Source: Blastococcus sp. (GTDB lineage Bacteria; Actinomycetota; Actinomycetes; Mycobacteriales; Geodermatophilaceae). Taken from it: a stretch of DNA of 13,539 bases. Positions within the stretch are counted from its first letter, which is position 1, and each line of letters opens with the position of its first letter. The stretch is taken from assembly GCA_025963345.1 (NCBI GenBank), contig JAOPUS010000086.1:1-13539 (forward strand), read 5' to 3'. A program made the translations under genes and the position numbers. Shown piece after piece: positions 1 to 7,217 of this stretch. The notes beneath the pieces were generated by a model. That model was not told where the DNA came from and made no database searches. It was given only the letters and a program-made list of their open reading frames with translations.

Positions 1-1664
1 GCGACGTCATGAGCTTCGACCTGCCCGGCTGCTTCGCGATGACCGAGACCGGGCACGGCTCCGACGTCCAGCAGCTGCGGACGACGTGCACCTACGACCC
101 CGCGACCGAGACCTTCGACCTGCACACCCCGCACCAGGCGGCCCGCAAGGACTACATCGGCAACGCGGCCAAGGACGGTCGCATGGCGGTCGTCTTCGCC
201 CAGCTGATCACCCAGGGCAAGAACCACGGCGTGCACGCCTGGCTGGTGCCCATCCGGAACGAGGACGGCACCCCCTGCACGGGCGTGACCATCGGCGACG
301 ACGGCCCGAAGGCCGGGCTCAACGGCGTGGACAACGGCCGGCTGACCTTCGATCACGTGACGGTTCCCCGCGACATGCTGCTCGACCGCTACGGCCAGGT
401 CGCGGCGGACGGCACCTACTCCAGCTCGATCGAGAACGAAACCCGCCGCTTCTTCACGATGCTCGGCACGCTGGTGCGCGGGCGGGTCAGCGTCGGTGGC
501 TCGGCGTCCTCGGCGACCAAGCTCGCCCTCGACATCGCCGTCCGGTACGGCAACGTGCGCCGTCAGTTCGCCGCACCGGGCGAGGACCGCGAGATCGTCA
601 TCAACGACTACCTGGTCCACCAGCGCAAGCTGCTGCCGGCGCTGGCCACCACCTATGGGCTGCACTTCGCGCAGGGCGAGCTGGTCAGCACGATGCACGA
701 CGTCCAGGGCGCCACCGACCTCGACGAGGAGGCCCAGCGCGAGCTGGAGTCCCGTGCTGCCGGGCTCAAGGTCGCCCAGACGTGGCACGCCACGACGACG
801 ATCCAGATGTGCCGCGAGGCCTGCGGCGGGGCCGGCTACCTGCAGGAGAACCGGCTGCCGCACCTCAAGGCCGACACCGACGTCTTCACCACGTTCGAGG
901 GCGACAACACCGTCCTGCTGCAGCTGGTCGCCAAGGGCCTGCTCACCGGCTACCGCGACGCGTTCGGCTCGCTGGAGGGCTGGGGCAAGGTCGGCTTCAT
1001 CGCCGACATGGTCCGGGAGACCGTCCTGGAGCGGACGGCGGCCCGCGCACTCATCGCCCGGCTGATCGACGCCGTCCCGGGCCGGGACGACGAGGTGCCG
1101 ATGCTCGACCGCGGCTGGCAGCTGAAGATGTTCGAGTTCCGCGAGAAGCACGCGCTCGAGGGTGCGATCAAGCGGCTGCGGAAGAACTCGACGACCGACG
1201 GCATGGCGCCGTTCGACATGTTCAACGACGTCCAGGACCACGTCCTCAAGACGGCGCAGACGCACATCGAGCGCGTCGTGCTGGAGGCGTTCGTCGCCGG
1301 CGTCGACCGCACGACCGACAGCGCCGCCAAGGAGCTGCTGGACAAGCTCTGCGACCTGTACGCGCTCTCGGCCATCGAGGCGGACAAGGCCTGGTTCCTC
1401 GAGCACGGCCAGCTCACCCCGTCGCGCGCCAAGCTGCTGACCACGACGGTCAACCAGCTGCACAAGGAGCTGCGGCCGCACATCGTCACGCTGGTCGACG
1501 CGTTCGCCATTCCCGCGGAGTGGAAGGCGGCGCAGATCCTCGAGGAGGAGCCCGAGCGCCAGGAGGCGATGGCCGCCCGCGACGCCGAGGTCCGCTCGGA
1601 GGCCGAGGGCAGCCAGGCGCCCGACGAGAGCGCCACCGACCTGGAGGTCGCCCCCGCCCAGTAA
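1..1664 (+). CDS. Acyl-CoA oxidase / acyl-CoA dehydrogenase family flavoenzyme, 5' truncated by window edge
   Basis: FAD-dependent enzyme of the first beta-oxidation step, making trans-2-enoyl-CoA from acyl-CoA. If it is a true oxidase the electrons go to O2. The reading frame is open to the left edge (codons start at base 3). The ATG at base 9 is internal, because GCFAMTETGHGSDV, a flavin/substrate-binding motif normally some 130 residues into these proteins, begins only about eight codons later. Further family marks are the CREACGGAGYLQENRL segment (about 811-858) and FEGDNTVLLQ (about 894-923), whose Glu at 897-899 aligns with the catalytic base of peroxisomal acyl-CoA oxidases. About 250 residues follow as the C-terminal ACOX-type helical domain, ending in an acidic Glu/Ala-rich tail. 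The stop is TAA, 21 bases from the convergent amidase stop. Family assignment is secure; oxidase versus dehydrogenase is not decided by sequence alone. Confidence 0.9.
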   Translation, partial: DVMSFDLPGCFAMTETGHGSDVQQLRTTCTYDPATETFDLHTPHQAARKDYIGNAAKDGRMAVVFAQLITQGKNHGVHAWLVPIRNEDGTPCTGVTIGDDGPKAGLNGVDNGRLTFDHVTVPRDMLLDRYGQVAADGTYSSSIENETRRFFTMLGTLVRGRVSVGGSASSATKLALDIAVRYGNVRRQFAAPGEDREIVINDYLVHQRKLLPALATTYGLHFAQGELVSTMHDVQGATDLDEEAQRELESRAAGLKVAQTWHATTTIQMCREACGGAGYLQENRLPHLKADTDVFTTFEGDNTVLLQLVAKGLLTGYRDAFGSLEGWGKVGFIADMVRETVLERTAARALIARLIDAVPGRDDEVPMLDRGWQLKMFEFREKHALEGAIKRLRKNSTTDGMAPFDMFNDVQDHVLKTAQTHIERVVLEAFVAGVDRTTDSAAKELLDKLCDLYALSAIEADKAWFLEHGQLTPSRAKLLTTTVNQLHKELRPHIVTLVDAFAIPAEWKAAQILEEEPERQEAMAARDAEVRSEAEGSQAPDESATDLEVAPAQ

Positions 1665-1685
1665 GGCCCCTAGGAGGCCCGCCGG

Positions 1686-3236
1686 TCAGACGGTGGCCGG
1701 CTCCCTCACGGGCGGGGTGGGGAAACCACCGACGAGCTGCTCGAAGGCGTGGGCCACCTGCAGGCAGGTGGCATCGGCGAACCGCCGGCCGATGAGCATC
1801 ATGCCGACGGGCAGCCCGTCGGAGAGCCCGGCCGGGACGCTGGTGGCCGGGTGCCCACTGACATCGAACGGCGCGCAGTTCACGATCATCTCCAGCCCGC
1901 GGGCGACCCGGACCTCCAGCGGGTCGTCCGGCGCGGGAATGGGCGGGGCGACCATCGGCAGGGTCGGCATCAGCAGCAGGTCCACGTCGGCGAGCGCCTG
2001 GTCGTACTGCCGGCGCACCTCGAACGCGAGGTTGCGCGCCATCGCGTAGTGCCGACCCTGCAGCTGCTCGATGGACCACCGCCCCGCCAGCGCGACGAGG
2101 GTGACCGTCGGCGACCAACGATCGGCCACCTCGCGGCGCTGCCGGCCGTAGTACTCGATCAGCTCCGGGTCGTAGAGACCCCACCAGTTGTGGCCGTACC
2201 CGTTGCCCTCGACCATCTGGACCGTCGCCCCATCGGTGGCGATGACGTTCCAGACGTGCAGAGCGTGCCGGTGCCACGGCAGGTCGACGTCGACCACCTC
2301 GATGCCGAGCTCGCCCAGCCGCCCGGCCGCGGCCCGCACGGTGTCGTCGACGCCGGGCTCGGAGAGCTCCGCCCAGCCGAAGCCCTGGGCGACCACACCC
2401 ACGCGCAGACCGGCCACGTCCCCGGTCAGGGCGGCGGCGTACTGCTCGGGGACGAGGTCGGCCGGCTGCCGCGGATCGAGGCCGTCCCGGCCGGCGAGCA
2501 CGTCGAGCATCGCTGCGGCGTCGGCGACCGAGCGGGTGATCGGCCCCAGGTGGTCGAGGGTGAGCTCGATCGGGAAGGCGCCGGTGTAGGGCACCAGCCC
2601 GTGGGTGGGCTTGTGCCCGACGACGCCGCAGAAGGCGGCCGGCATCCGGATCGAACCGCCCTGGTCCCCGCCGATCGCCAGGTCGGCCGCACCCGCGGCG
2701 ACCAGCGCCGCGCTGCCGCTGGAGCTGCCACCGGCGGTCCGGGAGGGATCCCAGGGGTTGCGCACCGGGCCGGTCGCCGAGGTGTGACTGCCACCGGAGA
2801 AGCAGAGGTCCTCGCACACGGCCTTCCCCGTGACCGTGGCCCCGGCCCCGAGCAACCGGCTGACGACGGTGGCGTCCCGGCTCGGCACGAAGCCCTCGAG
2901 AGTGTGGGACCCGTTCATCATCGGCACGCCGGCGACCTCGACGTTGTCCTTGACGGCAACGGTCCGCCCGGCCAACGGCCCCTCGTCGGCGCCGTGGATC
3001 TCCGTCCGGACGTACCAGGCGCCGAGTGGGTTGTCGGCGTCCTGCGGCCGGGTCGCGGCGCGGTCGACCTGCGGCTGGGGAGCGATTTCGGCGTACAGCT
3101 CCTCGACGGCGTCGTAGGAGCTGAAGCCGCCGCCGACCAGCATCGTGTAGGTCTCGGCGTCGGCGTCACTGAGGTGCATCCCATAGCTGCGCGCGAGGGC
3201 GGCGACCTCGTCCTTGTCGGGCGGGCGAACGGCCAT
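1686..3236 (-). CDS. Amidase (amidase-signature family, Rhodococcus nitrile-amidase type)
   Basis: Hydrolyses a carboxylic amide to acid plus ammonia (EC 3.5.1.4 type); presumably cytoplasmic, as no signal peptide is visible. The protein is 516 residues. The Ser-cisSer-Lys triad is clear: Lys96 in VAVKDN, Ser171 in GGSSSGSAA and Ser195 in GGDQGGSIRMPA. From memory these are the same numbers as in the enantioselective amidase linked to nitrile hydratase in Rhodococcus, and similarity continues through the GHKPTHGLVPYTGAFPIE region, the HVWNVIATDGA and LYDPEL segments and the C-terminal GLPVGMM motif. The N-terminal helical extension of that subfamily (about 1-75) is also present. The ATG start has a GAGGAG ribosome site and a promoter upstream. 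No nitrile hydratase gene is in view, so the natural substrate (aliphatic, aromatic or other amide) is open. Confidence 0.93.
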   Translation of the reverse strand: MAVRPPDKDEVAALARSYGMHLSDADAETYTMLVGGGFSSYDAVEELYAEIAPQPQVDRAATRPQDADNPLGAWYVRTEIHGADEGPLAGRTVAVKDNVEVAGVPMMNGSHTLEGFVPSRDATVVSRLLGAGATVTGKAVCEDLCFSGGSHTSATGPVRNPWDPSRTAGGSSSGSAALVAAGAADLAIGGDQGGSIRMPAAFCGVVGHKPTHGLVPYTGAFPIELTLDHLGPITRSVADAAAMLDVLAGRDGLDPRQPADLVPEQYAAALTGDVAGLRVGVVAQGFGWAELSEPGVDDTVRAAAGRLGELGIEVVDVDLPWHRHALHVWNVIATDGATVQMVEGNGYGHNWWGLYDPELIEYYGRQRREVADRWSPTVTLVALAGRWSIEQLQGRHYAMARNLAFEVRRQYDQALADVDLLLMPTLPMVAPPIPAPDDPLEVRVARGLEMIVNCAPFDVSGHPATSVPAGLSDGLPVGMMLIGRRFADATCLQVAHAFEQLVGGFPTPPVREPATV

Positions 3237-3271
3237 GTCGGTCTCCTCGGGACGCTGCGGCGGATGGCTGC

Positions 3272-3300
3272 AAGCTAGCGAGAGGGGGCCGTGATGTCAC
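3272..3300 (-). promoter_or_regulatory. Probable sigma-70-type promoter of the amidase gene
   Basis: Read on the minus strand, GTGACA (3300-3295) is followed after exactly 17 bases by TAGCTT (3277-3272). These match TTGACA in five of six positions and TANNNT fully. This gives a leader of roughly 30 bases before the amidase ATG at 3236, carrying a GAGGAG ribosome site. It is the best-formed promoter in the window. The element lies in the 82-bp divergent gap with the TRIC gene; I see no equally good promoter in the other direction. Confidence 0.6.
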
Positions 3301-3318
3301 CAGGCAGGATGGTCGGCC

Positions 3319-4011
3319 GTGGAGACTCTCGCCGCGATGGAGGCATTGCCGGTCCCGGCCGCCGTCGACCTCGCTGCCGTCGTCATCGGCGCCCTCACCG
3401 GCGGTCTGCTCGCTGCCCGTGAGGGGTTCGCCGTCTCCGGCGTCCTGCTGCTGGCGGTGAGCGGTGGTCTCGGCGGCGGGCTCATCCGCGACGTGCTGCT
3501 CGCCGGCGGCCCGCCGGTCGCGCTCACCAACCAGGCCTACCTGCCGACGGTGGCCATCACCGCCGCCGTGACGTTCTTCTTCTCCGGCTGGCTGTCGCGG
3601 CTCACCACGCTGCTCGTGGTCCTGGACGCCGCGACGCTGGGCCTGTTCACGGTGATCGGCGCCCAGAAGGCCCAGCTGGCCGGCCTGCCGAGCGCCTCGG
3701 TGGTCTTCATCGGCACGCTGACGGCGGTCGGCGGGGCGCTGATCCGCGACGTCCTCCTCGCCCAGCGCGCCGACATCGTCCAGCCGGGCCCGTACAACGC
3801 CGTGGCGGCGCTGATCGGCGCCGCGGCCCTCACCGTCCTCGCCGGACCGCTGGGCCTGGACCCGCTCCCGGTCGCGGCCATGGTGATCGTGCTGGTGGCC
3901 GGGCTGCGGGTGCTGTCGGTGTGGCGCGGCTGGGAGGCGCCGGTCGCCGTCGACCTGCCCGCACGCGCGCGCAATCGGCTGGTCCGCCGCCGGGGCGGCC
4001 GGCGGCCGTAG
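3319..4011 (+). CDS. TRIC/UPF0126 family membrane protein (putative trimeric intracellular cation channel)
   Basis: Integral membrane protein of 230 residues with about seven hydrophobic segments, made of two similar halves. Each half has the family signature Gly-Gly-x-x-Ile-Arg-Asp: GGGLIRDVLL at about 52-61 and GGALIRDVLL at about 138-147. Prokaryotic TRIC homologues form trimeric potassium-permeable channels; whether this one does is inferred from family only. The C-terminal tail (about 214-230) is Arg-rich and should be cytoplasmic. The start is uncertain: GTG at 3319 or ATG at 3337, six codons later, with neither preceded by a strong ribosome site. The stop codon is one base from the stop of the convergent phosphatase gene, so there is no room for a separate terminator. 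Confidence 0.88.
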   Translation: METLAAMEALPVPAAVDLAAVVIGALTGGLLAAREGFAVSGVLLLAVSGGLGGGLIRDVLLAGGPPVALTNQAYLPTVAITAAVTFFFSGWLSRLTTLLVVLDAATLGLFTVIGAQKAQLAGLPSASVVFIGTLTAVGGALIRDVLLAQRADIVQPGPYNAVAALIGAAALTVLAGPLGLDPLPVAAMVIVLVAGLRVLSVWRGWEAPVAVDLPARARNRLVRRRGGRRP

Positions 4012-4012
4012 C

Positions 4013-6847
4013 TCAGGTGTCGGCGCCGGCGCCGGGGACCACGTCGGGCGCGGGCTCGATGTTCGGCGGGACCACCTGCGGCCCGGCCTCCGGCGGACGC
4101 GGCGCGTCCTGCGGGTGCAGCCGGAGGGCGAGCATCGCGACGTCGTCCTGGGCATCGGGCAGGAAGAGCTGCTCGAGGACCCCGTCGCACAGCTCGTCCA
4201 ACGGCAGGCCGACGCACCCGCGGAGCACCTCGATCAGCTCTGCGGTGCCGGCGTCGAGGTCGCGGTCGCGCCGTTCGACCAGACCGTCGGTGTACAGCAG
4301 CACCGTCGAGCCCGCCTCGAGGACAGTGACGTGCTCCCGCCGCTTGGTCTCGGGGGCCACGCCCAGCAGCAACTCGGACTGCTCCTCGTCGAGGAGCACG
4401 GCCATGCCGTCGGCGGTCAGCACGGCCGGCGGCGGATGGCCGGCGCTGGACCAGCGGAGCCGGACCCGCCCCGCCCGCAGGTCGTCCTCGTCCTGCTCCA
4501 GCCGGGCGACCAGGGCGGTGGCCATGGTGTCCAGCGCCAGGCCCTCGATCGCCCGGTCGAGCTCGGTGAGCACCTCGGCGGGCGAACCACCGCTGGAGTA
4601 GCCGATGCCGCGCAGCAGGCCGCGCACCTGGCCCATCGCCGCGGCGGCCCGGGTGTCGTGACCCACGACGTCTCCGATCGCGATCACCGTCGCGCCGCTG
4701 GGCTGCAGGAACGCGTCGTACCAGTCGCCGCCGATCTCGGCCCCGGCGGCGGCCGGCACGTAACGGACGACGATCTGCGAGTGGTCCGGCTCCGGTGGAT
4801 CGGTGAGCATGCTGCGCTGCAGCGCGTCCGCGAGGTCCCGCTGCTGGCCGAAGAGCCGCGCGTGGTGCAGCGCCAGACCGGCCCGGAGCCCGATCTCGAT
4901 CGCGGTGTCGACCTCGGCCTGGCTGAGTGGGCCCCGCTCCTCCCGGTTGAACAGACCCAGGGCACCGAGAGTCTGGCCGCGCGCCACCAGGGGGACGACG
5001 GTGCCTGACCCGACACCCAGCCGGGCCAACGTCTCGCGCACGCCGGGATCGGGCAGCGCCCGCGCCACCTGATCCCAGTCGACGGATTCCACGACCAGCG
5101 GCCGACCGGTGGTCGTGACCTTCCGCGCCGCGGCCTCGTCGGTCATCACGCTGACCATCGAGCGCACGTAGGCGGCGACCTCCTCGTTCCGGGACGGGTC
5201 GCGATGGGCGCTCGCCATCTCGTGCAGGCGGCCCTGCTCGTCGGTGACGACGAGCCAGCACCAGTCCGCGAGGTCGGGGACGACGAGCTCGGCCAGCTCA
5301 CCGACCTGCTGGTCGATCTCCAGAGTCCCCGAGAGGATCCGGCCCGCCTCCGCGAGCACCCGCAGCCGCTGGTTCGCCTCCCGCATCGCGGCGCCGGCCG
5401 TGGCCGCCGCCGTGTCGGCCTGGAGCCGGGACACGCTCAGCGCGATCTGTGCGGCGAGCGCCTCGAGGACCTCGACGTCGTCGCTGTCGAACGGATGCTC
5501 GGTCGACCAGAGTGGGACGAACGCCCCGAGGATGCGCCCCTCCACGCGCAGCGGCATGGCGGCCACGGCGTGGATGTTGAGGACCTCCAGGGCTTCCTGC
5601 ATGGCCGGGAAGCGGGCGAGGGCCTCCGCACGGTCGGCCAGCAGCACCCGTCTGCCATGGATCGCGGCGTACTGGGTCGGCTGGGCCTCGTCCAGCTCGA
5701 TCTCGATGCCGGCCACGGGGTACTCGACGTGGACCTGAATCTCGCCGGTGAGCCGGTTGGTCATGTGCAGCCGCAGCGGTCCACCGTCAGGATCGAAGAC
5801 GGCCAGCGCACTGGACTGCGCGCCGAGCACCTGGGCGCCGCGCTGCACGATCTCGGGCAGGTCCTCCAACCGCGCGGCATTGGCGAGTTCGGCGGCCACC
5901 TCGGCGATCGCCGTCGCGCGGTGCATGGCCGACAACCGCTGGGCGGCCTGCTTACGTGCGTCGGAGACATCCAGGATCGTGCCCAGCAGGCGCACCGGCT
6001 CGCCCCGGGAATCCGTGACGAGACGGCCTCGGGCGACCATCCAGCGGATGGATCCGTCGATCGTCGTCGCGCGGAACTCGGAGGTGAACTGGCCGTGCTG
6101 CTCCATCGCCAGCTGCATGGCTTCCCGCATGGGGCCGGCGTCGTCCTGGTGCACGAAGCGTGACTCCATGGCGGCGTCGGACTCGAACTGGATGGCGCCG
6201 TCGAGTCCGAACAGGGCGGCGCAGCGCTCGTCCCAGTCGATGACCCCGGTCCGCAGGTCGCGTTCCCACGTGCCGATCGAGCTGGCCTCCAGCGCCACGT
6301 TCAGTCGGGTGGCCGAGGTGCCGACCGCGGACCGGGCGGCGGAGAGTTCCAGCTCGGCCACGACGGAGGCGGCCAGTTGCCGGAGCAGTTCCGTCTCGTC
6401 GTCGGTCCAGTTCCGCGGCTCGGGGTCGTAGACGGCGAGCGCACCGACCAGGTGGCCGGACGCCGCGACCAGGGGGGAGCCCAGGTAGGCCCGGACCTGG
6501 CCCGAAGTGACGGCCGGGAGATCGCTGACCCACTCCTCCTCCACCGCGTCGGGGAGGCTGAGGGGGGCACCCTGGCGCACGACGATCGCCGAGAGCGCTC
6601 CGGTCAGCAGGGCCGGCCCACCGATCACCCCCGGCGGTAGGCCGAAGCCGCCGACGACGGTGTCCTGGTCGGTGAACAGCGTGACCTTGGCGTGGCCGGC
6701 GTTGAGGATCCGGGCGGCCAGCGCGGAGAGCCGGTCGAACGCGGCGGGGCCGGGGACCTCGAGGAGCAGACGACGGGCCGCGGCGATGCGGTGCGGGTCC
6801 CGCAGCGGATCGGGCTCGTCCGGGGCGAGCGCCTGCGAGGTGGACAC
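4013..6847 (-). CDS. Multi-sensor PP2C/SpoIIE-type serine phosphatase (GAF-PAS-GAF-GAF-PP2C)
   Basis: Soluble signalling protein of 944 residues expected to dephosphorylate Ser/Thr phosphoproteins, typically anti-sigma-factor antagonists. Reading the sequence gives GAF-like (about 25-172), PAS/PAC (about 180-300, with FRATTIDGSIRWM), GAF-like (about 315-475), GAF-like (about 510-665) and SpoIIE-type PP2C (about 690-925). Metal-binding acidic residues are intact: GGDWYDAF (Asp708, Asp711), GDVVGHD (Asp726), YTDG (Asp854) and DDVAML (Asp901/902). No transmembrane segment and no HATPase kinase domain are visible. A Pro-rich tail ends the protein. I chose GTG at 6847 because a purine-rich AAGGGGGAC site lies just upstream. 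The frame stays open to 7159, but that extension is Arg/Gly-rich without domain character. No anti-sigma, antagonist or sigma gene is nearby, so its partner is unknown. Confidence 0.92.
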   Translation of the reverse strand: MSTSQALAPDEPDPLRDPHRIAAARRLLLEVPGPAAFDRLSALAARILNAGHAKVTLFTDQDTVVGGFGLPPGVIGGPALLTGALSAIVVRQGAPLSLPDAVEEEWVSDLPAVTSGQVRAYLGSPLVAASGHLVGALAVYDPEPRNWTDDETELLRQLAASVVAELELSAARSAVGTSATRLNVALEASSIGTWERDLRTGVIDWDERCAALFGLDGAIQFESDAAMESRFVHQDDAGPMREAMQLAMEQHGQFTSEFRATTIDGSIRWMVARGRLVTDSRGEPVRLLGTILDVSDARKQAAQRLSAMHRATAIAEVAAELANAARLEDLPEIVQRGAQVLGAQSSALAVFDPDGGPLRLHMTNRLTGEIQVHVEYPVAGIEIELDEAQPTQYAAIHGRRVLLADRAEALARFPAMQEALEVLNIHAVAAMPLRVEGRILGAFVPLWSTEHPFDSDDVEVLEALAAQIALSVSRLQADTAAATAGAAMREANQRLRVLAEAGRILSGTLEIDQQVGELAELVVPDLADWCWLVVTDEQGRLHEMASAHRDPSRNEEVAAYVRSMVSVMTDEAAARKVTTTGRPLVVESVDWDQVARALPDPGVRETLARLGVGSGTVVPLVARGQTLGALGLFNREERGPLSQAEVDTAIEIGLRAGLALHHARLFGQQRDLADALQRSMLTDPPEPDHSQIVVRYVPAAAGAEIGGDWYDAFLQPSGATVIAIGDVVGHDTRAAAAMGQVRGLLRGIGYSSGGSPAEVLTELDRAIEGLALDTMATALVARLEQDEDDLRAGRVRLRWSSAGHPPPAVLTADGMAVLLDEEQSELLLGVAPETKRREHVTVLEAGSTVLLYTDGLVERRDRDLDAGTAELIEVLRGCVGLPLDELCDGVLEQLFLPDAQDDVAMLALRLHPQDAPRPPEAGPQVVPPNIEPAPDVVPGAGADT

Positions 6848-6893
6848 CCGTCCCCCTTCCACGCCCCCACGAGTACGACCAGCCGGGCGCACT

Positions 6894-6908
6894 TCAGCAC
6901 AATGCTGA
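6894..6908. promoter_or_regulatory. Operator-like dyad TCAGCA-N3-TGCTGA upstream of the phosphatase start
   Basis: Perfect six-base inverted repeat with a three-base centre (CAA), 47 to 61 bases before the GTG start of the phosphatase. Size and place fit a binding site for a dimeric regulator, or a small hairpin in the leader. No second copy was noticed in the window and no protein is suggested. Confidence 0.3.
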
Positions 6909-7176
6909 CACGCGCGTCGAGACTCTCTCCGACCTCCCTGGCGCGCGTCGCGGACGTCCCCCGTTCCGTGTCCGGTCATCCACCCGGGACGTGGGGCCAT
7001 GCCCCCGCGCAGGTGAGGCCGACGGGCCCGGTCAAGGACGGCACCTCCCGGACCGATGAATCGAGCATGCTCGGCACGCGCACGGCGAGGCTGCCGGACA
7101 CCCATTCTGACCGTCACCGTCAGCCCGCACCTCCTGGACTCGGCGCCGGCGCCGTCCACACCGCATCGTCGGCGGC

Positions 7177-7193
7177 TGAGAAAGGACCCGTGC
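7177..7193. repeat. Half-copy of the left edge of the two-storey hairpin family
   Basis: TGAGAAAGGACCCGTGC closely resembles the left edge of the hairpin behind the HU gene (TGAGTAAGGACCCCTTGC at 8702-8719): one substitution in the TGAGNAAGGACCC block, then a one-base indel and a further change before TGC. No matching right arm follows. Instead a different dyad (7192-7217) overlaps it and covers the aldo/keto reductase stop. It may be a decayed or partial member of the same family. Confidence 0.4.
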
Positions 7194-7217
7194 GGCGGTT
7201 AGTGCACTATTCGCCGC
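7192..7217 (-). terminator. Dyad spanning the aldo/keto reductase stop codon, possible terminator
   Basis: The 26-base stretch reads GCGGCG, two bases, the perfect palindrome TAGTGCACTA (7200-7209), two bases, then CGCCGC. The dyad is interrupted only at the two-base steps on each side. The TAG stop of the aldo/keto reductase (7209-7207) forms half of the central palindrome. No U-run follows on the minus strand, so it is not a classical intrinsic terminator. It could equally be a protein site or chance. Confidence 0.35.

Larger units (their letters stand above)
6848..7206. other. 359-bp gene-free region upstream of the phosphatase gene, with several small dyads
   Basis: No convincing gene is seen on either strand. 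It holds the ribosome site of the phosphatase gene and, further out, several dyads: TCAGCA/TGCTGA at 6894-6908, GGGGC/GCCCC at 6993-7005, the perfect 12-base palindrome CGAGCATGCTCG at 7062-7073, and CTGAC/GTCAG at 7107-7123. I could not identify a promoter with both boxes; GAGTCT on the minus strand near 6920 is only a weak -10. The phosphatase promoter is expected here because the aldo/keto reductase ends at the far side. Read-through from that gene is also possible. Confidence 0.5.

Noticed and set aside
9..11. ATG at base 9 as the true start of the acyl-CoA oxidase
   Set aside because: The frame is open to the window edge and the conserved GCFAMTETGHGSDV motif, normally some 130 residues in, follows within ten codons.
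1665..1679. GGCC/GGCC hairpin between the acyl-CoA oxidase and amidase stops
   Set aside because: Only four pairs with a seven-base loop; too weak to call a terminator, although its convergent location is suitable.
1749..3278. Long plus-strand open frame opposite the amidase
   Set aside because: The translated product is His/Arg/Gly/Pro-rich and matches no family; it is the antisense of a clear amidase in high-GC DNA. The same holds for long frames at 86-1795, 3537-5261 (minus), 7480-8619 and 8673-9710 (minus).
7030..7035. TTGACC on the minus strand as a -35 box for the phosphatase gene
   Set aside because: No TANNNT or GANNNT box at the proper spacing downstream.
7111..7122. CCGTCA tandem direct repeat
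   Set aside because: Only two units of six bases; not enough to claim a regulatory iteron.
4020..7154. The 15-base word TCGGCGCCGGCGCCG at both 4020-4034 and 7140-7154, flanking the phosphatase gene
   Set aside because: It is made of GGCGCC units common in such GC-rich DNA, one copy encodes the Gly-Ala-Gly tail, and no longer repeat or target duplication surrounds it.
6848..7159. In-frame N-terminal extension of the phosphatase to a start at 7159
   Set aside because: The 104 extra residues are Arg/Gly-rich with no domain character, and a strong purine-rich ribosome site sits right before GTG 6847.
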